Counted from the stretch's first letter, positions 16,034 to 23,953 are shown. The stretch is 40,498 nt of DNA from Pseudomonadota bacterium (GCA_021295775.1 JAGWBS010000031.1:1-40498); one strand, 5' to 3'. A program made the numbers and translations. The notes: generated from the sequence alone by a model not told the origin.

Positions 16034-16972
16034 GTGGGGTTGAAAATCGCGCTCTTCGGTCAGGCGCCGGTCGGGGTGGGCTGTCTCGAGGGGCTGATCG
16101 AGGCGGGTCATGAGATCGTCGGGGTGTACGCGCCCCCCGACGGCCGCCGTCCCGACGGGCTCGCGGAACGCACGGAAGAACTCGGCCTGCCGCTTTTCAA
16201 GCGCCGGTATTTTCGCCGGCGTAGCGGCGAAGCCATTGCGGAGGCGCTGGACGGATATCGCGGGCTCGGCGCGGAACTCAATCTCCTGGCCTCGGTGACC
16301 GCGCTGCTGCCGGTCGAGATTCTCGACGCGCCCGTGCACCGCAGTCTCTGCTTCCACCCTTCGCTCCTGCCGCGTTACCGCGGCGGCAACGCCATGCAGT
16401 GGCAGATCATCGAAGGCGAAGCGGAGAGCGGCGTGTCGGTCTTCGTGCCTGACGACGGCGTCGACACGGGGCCGCTGGTGGTCCAGCGCGGCGGCGTCGA
16501 GATCGACCCCGAAGACACCACCGGCAGTCTTTTCTTCGGCAAGCTGGCCCCGCTGGGAGTCGAAGCGCTGCTCGAAGCGGTCGAGGCGATCGGGAGCGGC
16601 CGGGCCGTGCCGGCGGCGCAGGACGAATCGAGAGCCACCCACCAGGGACTGGTCGACGACGAGGTCGCGCGCATCGATCTGATGCGACCCGGCGAGGAGA
16701 TCGACCGCCTGGTCCGCGGCTGCGATCCCCAACCGGGCGCCTACCTGCTCCGGAGGGGAGAGAAAATCCGCCTGTACGACGTGTCGTACAGCGCCCAGGC
16801 GACGCGAGAAGCGCCCGGTACGCTGCTGGACGGTCCCCCCGGCGCCCTCTCGATCGCGCTGCGCGGGGGCCTGTTGCGCGTCGGTCGGGTGCGCGCGGAC
16901 GCGGGCAAGGAAAACTCCGCCGACTTCGTCCAACGGGCGGGGTTGAAAGTCGGAGACGGGCTGAGCGACTGA
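16034..16972 (+). CDS. Formyltransferase-family hydrolase, like the N-terminal domain of 10-formyl-THF dehydrogenase
   Basis: A 312-residue cytoplasmic protein with a Rossmann-like formyl-transferase domain (1-205) and an OB-like C-terminal domain (about 210-305). FHPSLLPRYRGG (His108) and DDGVDTGPL (Asp144) supply two catalytic positions. The Asn that precedes the His in methionyl-tRNA formyltransferase (NxH) is Cys106 here; the 10-formyl-THF dehydrogenase hydrolase domain also lacks that Asn. The GQ...G...GHEIVGVY opening and GLGAELN also match the dehydrogenase domain better than Fmt. It probably hydrolyses or transfers the formyl group of 10-formyl-tetrahydrofolate or acts on a related substrate; no aldehyde dehydrogenase partner is adjacent. 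The start is GTG at 16034 without a clear Shine-Dalgarno; TTG at 16040 is an alternative. Confidence 0.75.
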   Translation: MGLKIALFGQAPVGVGCLEGLIEAGHEIVGVYAPPDGRRPDGLAERTEELGLPLFKRRYFRRRSGEAIAEALDGYRGLGAELNLLASVTALLPVEILDAPVHRSLCFHPSLLPRYRGGNAMQWQIIEGEAESGVSVFVPDDGVDTGPLVVQRGGVEIDPEDTTGSLFFGKLAPLGVEALLEAVEAIGSGRAVPAAQDESRATHQGLVDDEVARIDLMRPGEEIDRLVRGCDPQPGAYLLRRGEKIRLYDVSYSAQATREAPGTLLDGPPGALSIALRGGLLRVGRVRADAGKENSADFVQRAGLKVGDGLSD

Positions 16973-17015
16973 ACCGGAATTCCGACCTGCCGGGACACGG
17001 GCGCCGGTGGCCCGG

Positions 17016-17048
17016 GGAATCGTCACGGCGGGCGGAATCGTCACGGCG
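17016..17048 (+). repeat. Tandem 15-bp direct repeat upstream of the FYDLN gene
   Basis: GGAATCGTCACGGCG occurs exactly twice, at 17016-17030 and 17034-17048, with an 18-bp period. The pair lies just upstream of a possible promoter (17059-17086) for the FYDLN-acid gene, a position suited to an activator or repressor that binds as a tandem dimer. The two copies were read directly; a regulatory role is inferred. Confidence 0.45.
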
Positions 17049-17058
17049 CTTCCTACGG

Positions 17059-17086
17059 TTGCCCTACTCCGGGAGCGTGTGATATC
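17059..17086 (+). promoter_or_regulatory. Possible sigma-70-type promoter of the FYDLN gene
   Basis: TTGCCC (17059-17064) and GATATC (17081-17086) are separated by 16 bp and lie about 34 bp before the ATG at 17120. The -35 has four of six consensus bases; the -10 is weak. The support is mostly position and the direct repeat just upstream. Confidence 0.25.
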
Positions 17087-17119
17087 CCCCCTGCCCTCCC
17101 ACAGGTCCAGGGGACGGTC

Positions 17120-17449
17120 ATGGATCCCGAACGCAAATCTCGACTCGGCAACAAGTGGGCCTGTTATTCGTGCGGGGCCAAGTTCTACGACCTGAACAAG
17201 CCCGAGCCCTTCTGTCCCAAGTGCGAGGCGGACCAGCGCGAGTCCCCTGCCTTCGATGCCAAGCCCAAGCGAATACGCAAGAAGCCGGCGCGCAAGTCGA
17301 CGCTGCCCGCTTCGCTCCCGGGCGGGCTCGACGACGACGAAATTCCCGCGCAGCCCGAGTCCGCGGAGCCGGACAGCATCGACCTCGACGACCGCGGCGA
17401 TGTCGAAAACATCCTCGAAAGCGCAGAGGACAGCGAACTCGACGCCTGA
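17120..17449 (+). CDS. FYDLN-acid zinc-ribbon protein (TIGR02300 type)
   Basis: A 109-residue soluble protein. Its N-terminus is a four-cysteine zinc ribbon, CYSC (Cys15, Cys18) and CPKC (Cys32, Cys35), that contains the family-defining [10 protein letters not shown] basic stretch ([12 protein letters not shown]) follows, then a strongly acidic, low-complexity tail rich in Asp and Glu ending [14 protein letters not shown]. This is the usual layout of the FYDLN-acid family, whose biochemical role is unknown. The basic-acidic bipartite tail suggests nucleic-acid or protein contacts. It is transcribed toward the convergent lytic transglycosylase gene, 7 bp away. Confidence 0.9.
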   Translation: MDPERKSRLGNKWACYSCGAKFYDLNKPEPFCPKCEADQRESPAFDAKPKRIRKKPARKSTLPASLPGGLDDDEIPAQPESAEPDSIDLDDRGDVENILESAEDSELDA

Positions 17450-17456
17450 CAGCCGC

Positions 17457-19508
17457 TCAGGTCGGGGATTGCCCGTAGAGCAGACGGTAGACGCGCCAGG
17501 ACCGGAGCACTCTCCGCAGGTAGCGCCGCGTCTCGCCGTAGGGAACCGACTCCACGAAGGCATCGGAGTCGAGGGGGCCCTGGCGCTCGAGCCAGAGGTC
17601 CACGGCCTCCGGCCCGGCGTTGTAGGCGGCGATGGCCAGCGTGCTGGAGCCCGAGTACCGCTCCATCAGGGACTTCAGGTAATAAGTGCCGAGGCGCAGG
17701 TTTACGGCCGGTTGCCTGAGTCGGTCCGGCTCGAAGCCCGCCAGGCCCAGCTCCTCGGCGACGCTCCTCCCGGTCGAGGGGATCAGCTGCATCAGACCGA
17801 TGGCTCCGGCGCGTGATTCCACCTCCGCCCGGTAGCTGCTCTCTTCGCGCATGACCGAATAGACCAGCGCCGGATCGAAATCGAATTCCTCGCTGGCCGA
17901 GCGGACCAGGTCCGAGAACGGTCGCGACCACGAGATCCGCCAGGCGTCGATCCAGTCGGGATCCACTCCCCGCTGGAGAGTCTCTCCGAAGCCGTCGACG
18001 GCCTGGCGCAGCGCCCGGTAGGGATCGCCCAGGCTCAGGAACACCGACGCGGCCTGCAGACGCTGCTCCCGGCGCAGGGCGACGCCCTCGGCCAGCCAGC
18101 TTTCCAGCTCCAGTGCCGCCAGCTCGGGGAAGCCGGCGTCGGCCAGCGCGCCCGCGCGCCGGGCCCGGAGGTGGGGCGCTTCGTCCCTGCGCCGGCCGAC
18201 GAAGCGGCGGGCTCGCGGCGGCTCCTCGCCCAGTCGGTCAAGGGCCAGCAGACCGTAATAGGAGAGCGGGAGATTTTCGGCCATTGCGCGCAGCTCGGCC
18301 CGCGCCCGGCGGGAACGACCGGGGTCGAGGGCCACGGCGTGCCAGTAGCGGGCGCGCTGAACTTCGATGTCGGCCTCCGGTCCTTCCGCCAGAGGCTTCA
18401 GCCAGCGTCGGGCGCGGCGCATCTTCCCCGCCTGCAGATCCAGCCAGGCGAGCCTCCAGCGCGCCTCCCGGGCCAGGTCGCGGTCCGCCCTCTGCCGCGA
18501 GACGCGCCGCAGCAGGCGGCGGTAGCGTGCCGGCTGCTCGGTGCGGACCACGATCGCCGAGAGATAGTCGCAGCGGGCGCGTCCGGCGGGTCCGGCGCGT
18601 TTTCGGACCCTGGCGAACTCGGCCAGAGCTTCGCTGTCTCGACCGCCCCGGGCGTAGGATCGCGCCACGCGGATCGCCGCGTCGACCTGCCGCGGGTCCG
18701 ATTCGGCCGCGTCGATCGCGCGGTAGGCCGCGGCCGCTTCCGGATAGCGCCGGCGCGTGAACAGGCAGTCCGCCCGCCCTCGCGAGGCGACTTCGCGCAC
18801 CCCTGCGTCGAGCTCGCCGCCGCGCGCCAGCACTCGTTCGTAGAGAACCAGCGCCCGGTCGCAGCGGCGCGCACGACTCAGGCTCCCGGCGCTCTCGACC
18901 AGGGTCTTCGCGTCCGGAGGCTCCGCGCCGATCGCCTCGGTCAGGGACTGGTCGCGCTCGAAAGCCGGCGAACTCGCGGGAGCCAGCGGCCAGCGGCTCC
19001 AGGCGAGACGGTAGAGCGGCTGAGCGTCCGCGGGCATTCCGGCCGCCGCGAACGGGGCGGCGAGTTCGGAGGCGAGTCGGGCGGAGAGATCCCCGCTTCG
19101 CGAGGCCTCCCAGGCGCGGCGCTGCGCGTCGTACGCGTCGAGCGGACGGCCGCGGTCGATGTGGGCGAGGGCGATCTGGCGCTGCAGATGAGCGCGCAGC
19201 TCGCTGGGCGGGTCCAGTCTCAAGCCGGCGCGCGCGGCTCGGATCGAAGCGTCGAAGTCTCCCCGGGCGTGCAGGATGCGCGCCCGCAGCAGCGCGACGT
19301 GATCGCCCAGGGGACCTCCGGCCAGGGCCTCCAGGAGGCTCAGGGCCGATTCGGCGCGGCCGGAATCCAGCAGGCCGCGAGCCTCCGCCAACGCGCTCGT
19401 CCCCTCGACGACTTCCCCGCGCGCCGCGGAGGCCGCGAGAACCAGCGCGGCCGCCGCCAGAATGCGGCGCCGGTACTGGACCGAAAATCTGCCGAGCCCC
19501 CACTGCAT
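17457..19508 (-). CDS. Soluble lytic murein transglycosylase (Slt70-like)
   Basis: A 683-residue periplasmic peptidoglycan lyase that cleaves MurNAc-GlcNAc bonds with formation of anhydroMurNAc. The ATG at 19508 gives a signal peptide (RRRILAAAALVLAASAARG). Residues about 35-530 are Arg/Ala/Leu-rich helical repeats like the superhelical U and L domains of Slt70. The C-terminal goose-lysozyme-type SLT domain has the catalytic Glu556 in REESSYR, then SRAGAIGLMQLIPSTG, LGTYYL, IAAYNAGP and YGETRRYLRRV. All hallmark SLT motifs are present. The start of the upstream lipoprotein gene lies 79 bp away on the other strand, so the two share a divergent control region. Confidence 0.93.
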   Translation of the reverse strand: MQWGLGRFSVQYRRRILAAAALVLAASAARGEVVEGTSALAEARGLLDSGRAESALSLLEALAGGPLGDHVALLRARILHARGDFDASIRAARAGLRLDPPSELRAHLQRQIALAHIDRGRPLDAYDAQRRAWEASRSGDLSARLASELAAPFAAAGMPADAQPLYRLAWSRWPLAPASSPAFERDQSLTEAIGAEPPDAKTLVESAGSLSRARRCDRALVLYERVLARGGELDAGVREVASRGRADCLFTRRRYPEAAAAYRAIDAAESDPRQVDAAIRVARSYARGGRDSEALAEFARVRKRAGPAGRARCDYLSAIVVRTEQPARYRRLLRRVSRQRADRDLAREARWRLAWLDLQAGKMRRARRWLKPLAEGPEADIEVQRARYWHAVALDPGRSRRARAELRAMAENLPLSYYGLLALDRLGEEPPRARRFVGRRRDEAPHLRARRAGALADAGFPELAALELESWLAEGVALRREQRLQAASVFLSLGDPYRALRQAVDGFGETLQRGVDPDWIDAWRISWSRPFSDLVRSASEEFDFDPALVYSVMREESSYRAEVESRAGAIGLMQLIPSTGRSVAEELGLAGFEPDRLRQPAVNLRLGTYYLKSLMERYSGSSTLAIAAYNAGPEAVDLWLERQGPLDSDAFVESVPYGETRRYLRRVLRSWRVYRLLYGQSPT

Positions 19509-19587
19509 GGGGGCGAATCTACGCACTCGGCGAAACGCCGCAACGCGGCGGCGCGACCGAGGGGCTCTGCTACGTTCTGCGCCCGCC

Positions 19588-20802
19588 ATGTGCACCCGCT
19601 GGTCGTGTCTACCACTCCTGCTCGCGCTGATCGCCTGCGGCGACCCCGTGCCTCCCCCCGCCCCGGCGCCCGAGGACGCGCCCGCGCAGCCATCCGGCGT
19701 GCGCCGCGGGCTCTGGGTTCTGGCCGAGGGAGCCGAACGGGCCCTGGAATCGGAAGCCGGCATCGAGACTCTGATCGAGCGCGCGACCGAGCTGGGCGTG
19801 AGCGACGTTTTCGTTCAGGTCTATCGCGGCGGGCGGAGCTGGTTCCCGTCGGATTACGCCGACGACGCGCCCTACCGCGAGATCGCCGCCACCCAAGACG
19901 AGCCCCCGTTGGACCGTCTCTTGCGGCTGGCGCACGCCCGCGGCATGCGTGTGCATGCCTGGTTCAATTGCCTGAGGCTGGCCTCCAATCGCAACGCTCC
20001 GCTGCTGGAGCGGGTCGGCCCGCAGGCGGTGCTGGTGGACCGCCAGGGGCACAGCCTGCTGGACTACCCCGACGGGCGAATCCCCGCTCCGGACGGAAAC
20101 TATTTCCGGCTGGGGACACCGGGGCTGTGGCTGGATCCCGCGATCCCGGAAGTGGTCGAGTATCTGGAGCGCACCCTCGACGATCTGATCGCCGCCGCGC
20201 CCGGCCTGGACGGTCTCCACCTCGACATCATCCGTTTTCCGCTGGCGCTGCCCTTCGCGCCCGGCTCCCGCTTCGAACTCGGGGTGGACTTCGGTTACGC
20301 GCCGGAATCCAGGCGCCGCTTCGAAGAGGAGTCCGGAAAGCCGTTCGCTCCCGGAAGCGCCTGGGACGCGTTCCGCCGGGCGCGCGTCGGGGAGGTCGTG
20401 CGGAGACTTTCCGAGCGGGTTCCCGAGAGCTGGGAGATGTCGGCCGCCGTGCTGTCCCACGCCGACCGGGCCTACTACGTGGCGATGCAGGACTGGCGCC
20501 ACTGGCTCGAGCAGGGCTGGCTCGACTTCGCCGTCGCCATGGCCTACACGCGCGATCACGCCATGCTGCGCTATCTGGCCCATTCGCTGAGCGGGGGGGT
20601 CGCCGGCGAGAGGATCTGGCTCGGCCTGGGCGCGTGGCTCTTTCTGGACCGTCCGCAGGAGATCGTCCGGCAGATCGAGCTGGCGCTCGAGCCGGAGCCG
20701 GCCGGATGGGTGCTGTTCTCCTACGATTCGCTGATGCAGGCTCCCGCCAGCCTGGACGCGATCCGCGGCGCGATCGGCGGCGACGCCGCGCCCGGGCCGT
20801 GA
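19588..20802 (+). CDS. GH10-like (GHL10/DUF187-type) putative glycoside hydrolase lipoprotein
   Basis: A 404-residue lipoprotein: the signal MCTRWSCLPLLLALIAC ends in a lipobox with Cys17 as the lipidation site, then a Pro/Ala-rich linker (20-36). The rest is a TIM-barrel of the glycosyl-hydrolase-like 10 family: RGLWVLA, SDVFVQVYRGG, ARGMRVHAWFN, then GLDGLHLDIIRFP (the strand with acidic residues), FAVAMAYTRD and LGLGAWLF. Proteins of this family are often predicted to act on extracellular or cell-wall polysaccharide; the substrate here is unknown. The TGA stop overlaps the GTG start of queA (GTGA at 20799-20802). Confidence 0.85.
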   Translation: MCTRWSCLPLLLALIACGDPVPPPAPAPEDAPAQPSGVRRGLWVLAEGAERALESEAGIETLIERATELGVSDVFVQVYRGGRSWFPSDYADDAPYREIAATQDEPPLDRLLRLAHARGMRVHAWFNCLRLASNRNAPLLERVGPQAVLVDRQGHSLLDYPDGRIPAPDGNYFRLGTPGLWLDPAIPEVVEYLERTLDDLIAAAPGLDGLHLDIIRFPLALPFAPGSRFELGVDFGYAPESRRRFEEESGKPFAPGSAWDAFRRARVGEVVRRLSERVPESWEMSAAVLSHADRAYYVAMQDWRHWLEQGWLDFAVAMAYTRDHAMLRYLAHSLSGGVAGERIWLGLGAWLFLDRPQEIVRQIELALEPEPAGWVLFSYDSLMQAPASLDAIRGAIGGDAAPGP

Positions 20803-21803
20803 TCTCACGCGCCGATCTGGACTACGAGCTGCCGCCGGAGCTGATCGCCCAGGCCCCCGCCTCGCCGCGCGATTCCGCGCGCCTGCTGGTGCTTACGCGC
20901 CGGGGCTCCGAAATCGAAGAGCTGCGCTTTCGCGAGCTGCCCGACCGACTGGGCCCGAACGACCTGCTGGTCGCCAACGACACCCGAGTCCTGCCCGCCA
21001 AGCTGCGCGGCCGCAAGGCGAGCGGGGGACGCGCCGAGGCGCTCCTGATCGAGCGCCGCCCCGACGGGAGCTGGATCGGCCTGCTGCGTTGCCGGGGCCG
21101 CCTGCGCGCGGGCCTGTGCCTGAACTTCGGGGAGTGGCGCGCGCGGGTGGTCGAAGTGCGGGAAAACGGGCATTGCCGCCTGGAGTTCAGCGGTCCCGCG
21201 GGCGCGTCGATCGAGGAGCGGCTCGAAGGCGTCGGAGAGGCCCCGCTGCCCGCCTACATCCGGCGCGACGAGGCTCTGCCCGAGGATCTGAGCGACTACC
21301 AGACGGTCTTCGCGCGCCGCCCCGGCGCGGTCGCGGCGCCCACCGCCGGGCTGCACTTCACGCCCGAGCTGAGCGCGCGCGTCCCGCTGGCGTTCGTCAC
21401 GCTGCACGTCGGGCCCGGCACTTTCGCGCCGCTGCGCCGCGAGCGCCTGGAGGACAACACGCTGGAGGCGGAGCGCTTCGAAGTCCCGCCGGCGACGGCC
21501 GAGGCGATCTCCCGCACCCGCGCCAAGGGCGGGCGCGTGGTCGCGGTCGGAACCACCAGCGTGCGCGCCCTGGAGACGACCGGCGGCCGGCCCGGCGCAG
21601 GCCGCACGGAGCTGTTCATCTCCCCCGGCTTCGAGTTCCGCGTGGTCGACGAGCTGATCACCAACTTCCACCTGCCCGGCTCGTCGCTGCTGGCCCTGGT
21701 GATGGCTTTCGCGGGCGTCGAGCGCGCGCGGCGCGCCTACGCGCACGCGATCGAACACGGCTACCGCTTCTACTCCTACGGAGACGCGATGTGGATCCGC
21801 TGA
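20799..21803 (+). CDS. queA: S-adenosylmethionine:tRNA ribosyltransferase-isomerase QueA
   Basis: A 334-residue enzyme that transfers and isomerises the ribosyl part of SAM onto preQ1 at tRNA position 34 to give epoxyqueuosine. Conserved blocks: DYELPPELIAQAP, NDLLVANDTRVLPAKL, LPAYIRR, YQTVFARRPGAVAAPTAGLHFT, HVGPGTFAP, VGTTSVRALE, ELFISPGFEF, ITNFHLPGSSLLALVMAFAG and YSYGDAMWI. The start is GTG at 20799, 4 bp inside the preceding gene. It overlaps tgt by 13 bp, giving a tightly coupled queuosine unit. No queC, D, E, F or queG is in the window. Confidence 0.96.
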   Translation: MISRADLDYELPPELIAQAPASPRDSARLLVLTRRGSEIEELRFRELPDRLGPNDLLVANDTRVLPAKLRGRKASGGRAEALLIERRPDGSWIGLLRCRGRLRAGLCLNFGEWRARVVEVRENGHCRLEFSGPAGASIEERLEGVGEAPLPAYIRRDEALPEDLSDYQTVFARRPGAVAAPTAGLHFTPELSARVPLAFVTLHVGPGTFAPLRRERLEDNTLEAERFEVPPATAEAISRTRAKGGRVVAVGTTSVRALETTGGRPGAGRTELFISPGFEFRVVDELITNFHLPGSSLLALVMAFAGVERARRAYAHAIEHGYRFYSYGDAMWIR

Positions 21804-22927
21804 GCGGCGACGCGCCGCGCTTCGAGGTCGGCCGCTCCAGCGGCGCGGCGCGCAGCGGCCGCCTGTGTACGCGGCGCGGGACCATCGACACGCCGGCTTT
21901 CCTCCCGGTCGGCACTCACGGCGCGGTGCGCGGCCTGTCGGTGGCCGACCTGCGGGCCGCGGGCGTCCAGGGCATCCTCGCCAACACCTATCACCTCCAC
22001 CTGCGGCCGGGAGAAGAGATTGTCGCCCGGCTCGGCGGTCTGCACCGTTTCATGGGCTGGTCCGGGCCGATGCTGACGGACTCGGGCGGGTTCCAGGTCC
22101 ACTCGCTGAGCGAATTCGCCCGCCACGCCGAGTCGGGGGTCGAGTTCCGCAGTCCGCTCGACGGCGCGAAGCACTTCCTGTCTCCCGAGAGTTCGATCGA
22201 GATCCAGCAGAACCTGGGCGCAGACCTGATCGCGGCTCTCGACGTGTTCGAGCCGATCACCGGCGACGCCGACGAGCCGCGCCGCGCGCTGGAGGCGCTC
22301 GAGCGAACCCTGCGCTGGGCCGAACGCTGCCGGGAGGCGCACACCCGCCGCGACCAGCTGCTGTTCGGAGTCCTCCAGGGAGGCGGACGGCCCGAGCAGC
22401 GCCGGTGGAGCGCCGGTCGCAGCGTCGCGCTGGGCTTCGAAGCGTTCGCAGTCGGTGGGCTCGGACTGGGCGAGAGCCGGGATCTGAGAGCCGAACTGGT
22501 GGAGGCGAGCCTGGCGGAGTTGCCGCCGCCGGCACCCCGCTACCTGATGGGCCTGGGGCGTCCCGACGACCTGGTCGAGGCGGTGGCGCGCGGAATCGAC
22601 CTGTTCGACTGCGTCGTGCCCACCCGGCACGGGCGCCACGGGCAGGCGTTCAGCGACGACGGGCCCTTCAACCTGCACAACGCGCGCTTTCGCGAGGACG
22701 ACCGTCCGCTGGATCCCGAGTCGGGCGAGCCGGTTTCCGGCGCGACCTCCCGGGCCTATCTCCACCACTTGCTGCGCTCCGGCGAGGTTCTGGGGCAGCG
22801 CCTGCTCAGTCAGCACAACCTCGCCTACTACATGCGGCTGATGGTCCGCATGCGCACCGCGATCGAGGGCGACCGCTTCGAAGACTGGTCGCGGGGCTGG
22901 CTGAAGCGCTACCGCGCTAGCGACTGA
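21791..22927 (+). CDS. tgt: tRNA-guanine transglycosylase Tgt, divergent, lacking zinc-ligand cysteines
   Basis: A 378-residue base-exchange enzyme that should put a 7-deazaguanine into position 34 of QU-anticodon tRNAs ahead of QueA. Catalytic aspartates are kept: Asp97 in LTDSGGFQ and the nucleophile Asp273 in LFDCVVPTR. Asp151 matches the base-recognising Asp156 of Z. mobilis Tgt, and LQGG is also present. Two departures are clear. The CxCxxC zinc site after DPE is SGEPVS (residues 311-316), so all three cysteines are gone while the fourth ligand His342 remains. The pocket segment FDECTP reads LDVFEP, placing Phe153 where Cys158 normally lines the base site, and GGLAVGE reads GGLGLGE. The start is GTG at 21791, overlapping queA. 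It probably functions with QueA, but stability or substrate may differ from typical Tgt. Confidence 0.9.
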   Translation: MDPLSGDAPRFEVGRSSGAARSGRLCTRRGTIDTPAFLPVGTHGAVRGLSVADLRAAGVQGILANTYHLHLRPGEEIVARLGGLHRFMGWSGPMLTDSGGFQVHSLSEFARHAESGVEFRSPLDGAKHFLSPESSIEIQQNLGADLIAALDVFEPITGDADEPRRALEALERTLRWAERCREAHTRRDQLLFGVLQGGGRPEQRRWSAGRSVALGFEAFAVGGLGLGESRDLRAELVEASLAELPPPAPRYLMGLGRPDDLVEAVARGIDLFDCVVPTRHGRHGQAFSDDGPFNLHNARFREDDRPLDPESGEPVSGATSRAYLHHLLRSGEVLGQRLLSQHNLAYYMRLMVRMRTAIEGDRFEDWSRGWLKRYRASD

Positions 22928-23900
22928 AGTCGCCGGGTTCGAGAGCTGCGACCGCGAGCGCCGCGTGCGCCGGCAGCCGCGGGCCGAGCTGGCCCGGCTC
23001 GATGCGCACGCCGCGCAGCGAATCCCACAGCCGCGCCCGCGTGCGCTCCCGGATTCCGGCCAGGAACAGGTCGGGGTTCTGCTGCACGATGGTGCCCAGC
23101 ACGATCATCTCCGGGTCCAGCAGCATCACCAGCCCCGCCAGCCCCTGGGCGGTGTCGCGCACGAAGCGGTCGCGCAGCCCGCGCGCGTAGGCGTCGCCGG
23201 AACGGATCGCCTCGACCCAGAGACGCGCGTTGATCCGCCGCGGGTCGCCTGCGGCCAGTTCCAGGATGCGCGTCCGCGCGCCGCGCGCGACGTCCGCGCG
23301 GATGCGGTCGGCCAGTGCGGCGCCCCCCGCGTACGCCTCCAGGGTGCCGGGCAGGCCGGCGGCCGAGTCTCTGCCGCGGGCGCGAATGGGCACGTGGCCG
23401 AACTCGCCGGCCTGGAAGTGCGCCCCTCTGTACAGACGCCCATCCAGGATCAGTCCGGCGCCGATGCCGGTGCTCATGGTCGCGTACACCATGTTGCGCG
23501 TCCCGCGCCCGGCGCCGTTGCGCCACTCTGCCAGCGCCGCCGCGTTGGCGTCGTTCTCGAGCCGTACGGGCGCGCCCAGGGCCTCGCGGAGGCGCTCGCC
23601 GATCGGCACGTCGCTCCAGCCGGGCAGGTTCGGCGCAGCCAGGACCACCCCCCTCGCGGGATCGAGCGGCCCCGGGGCGGAGACCCCCACCGCGTCCGGC
23701 GCGGCGTTCTGCAGGCCGGCGTCGCGGAGCAGGTCCCGGGCGGCGGCGACCAGCGTCTCGAGGTCCTGGGCCCAGGCTCCCCGGGCCCAGTGATCGAGCC
23801 GCGACTCCGCCAGGACCCTCCCGTCCGCCCGCCCCAGCGCCAGCACCGCCTTGGTGCCGCCGACGTCGATACCGAGCACGAACCGCTCCGGCTCCGCCAA
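22917..23900 (-). CDS. ROK-family sugar kinase (probable glucokinase) without the zinc-binding cysteines
   Basis: A 327-residue cytoplasmic kinase without an N-terminal DNA-binding domain, so an enzyme rather than a ROK repressor. ATP-binding LGIDVGGTKAVLAL (9-22), catalytic Asp117 in ENDANAAALAEW, MSTGIGAGL and GEFGHVPI are all present. The ROK zinc motif GHxxVxxxGxxCxCGxxGCxE reads with Ser179, Ala181 and Thr186 in place of the three cysteines, while His169 and Glu188 remain. Glucose or another hexose is the likely substrate, which with Pgi in the same window supplies upper glycolysis. The start is TTG at 23900, preceded by GGAGGG. It is convergent with tgt, overlapping it by 11 bp, and divergent from the initiator tRNA. 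Confidence 0.87.
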   Translation of the reverse strand: MAEPERFVLGIDVGGTKAVLALGRADGRVLAESRLDHWARGAWAQDLETLVAAARDLLRDAGLQNAAPDAVGVSAPGPLDPARGVVLAAPNLPGWSDVPIGERLREALGAPVRLENDANAAALAEWRNGAGRGTRNMVYATMSTGIGAGLILDGRLYRGAHFQAGEFGHVPIRARGRDSAAGLPGTLEAYAGGAALADRIRADVARGARTRILELAAGDPRRINARLWVEAIRSGDAYARGLRDRFVRDTAQGLAGLVMLLDPEMIVLGTIVQQNPDLFLAGIRERTRARLWDSLRGVRIEPGQLGPRLPAHAALAVAALEPGDFSR

Positions 23901-23924
23901 GCTGCCCTCCCCTCTGGCCTGAAA

Positions 23925-23953
23925 TTGACAACGGCGCCCGCAAGCGGCAAATT
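23925..23953 (+). promoter_or_regulatory. Promoter of the initiator tRNA gene
   Basis: A perfect TTGACA (23925-23930) is followed after 17 bp by CAAATT (23948-23953), or after 16 bp by GCAAAT. Transcription would start about 8-10 bp before the tRNA at 23970. This is the best sigma-70 promoter seen in the window. Confidence 0.7.

Noticed and set aside
16034..16972. Calling this gene fmt
   Set aside because: Cys replaces the Asn before the catalytic His, and the overall pattern fits the 10-formyl-THF dehydrogenase hydrolase domain.
18171..20798. Long upstream extension of the queA frame
   Set aside because: Antisense to the lytic transglycosylase and out of frame with the lipoprotein; QueA homology starts at GTG 20799.
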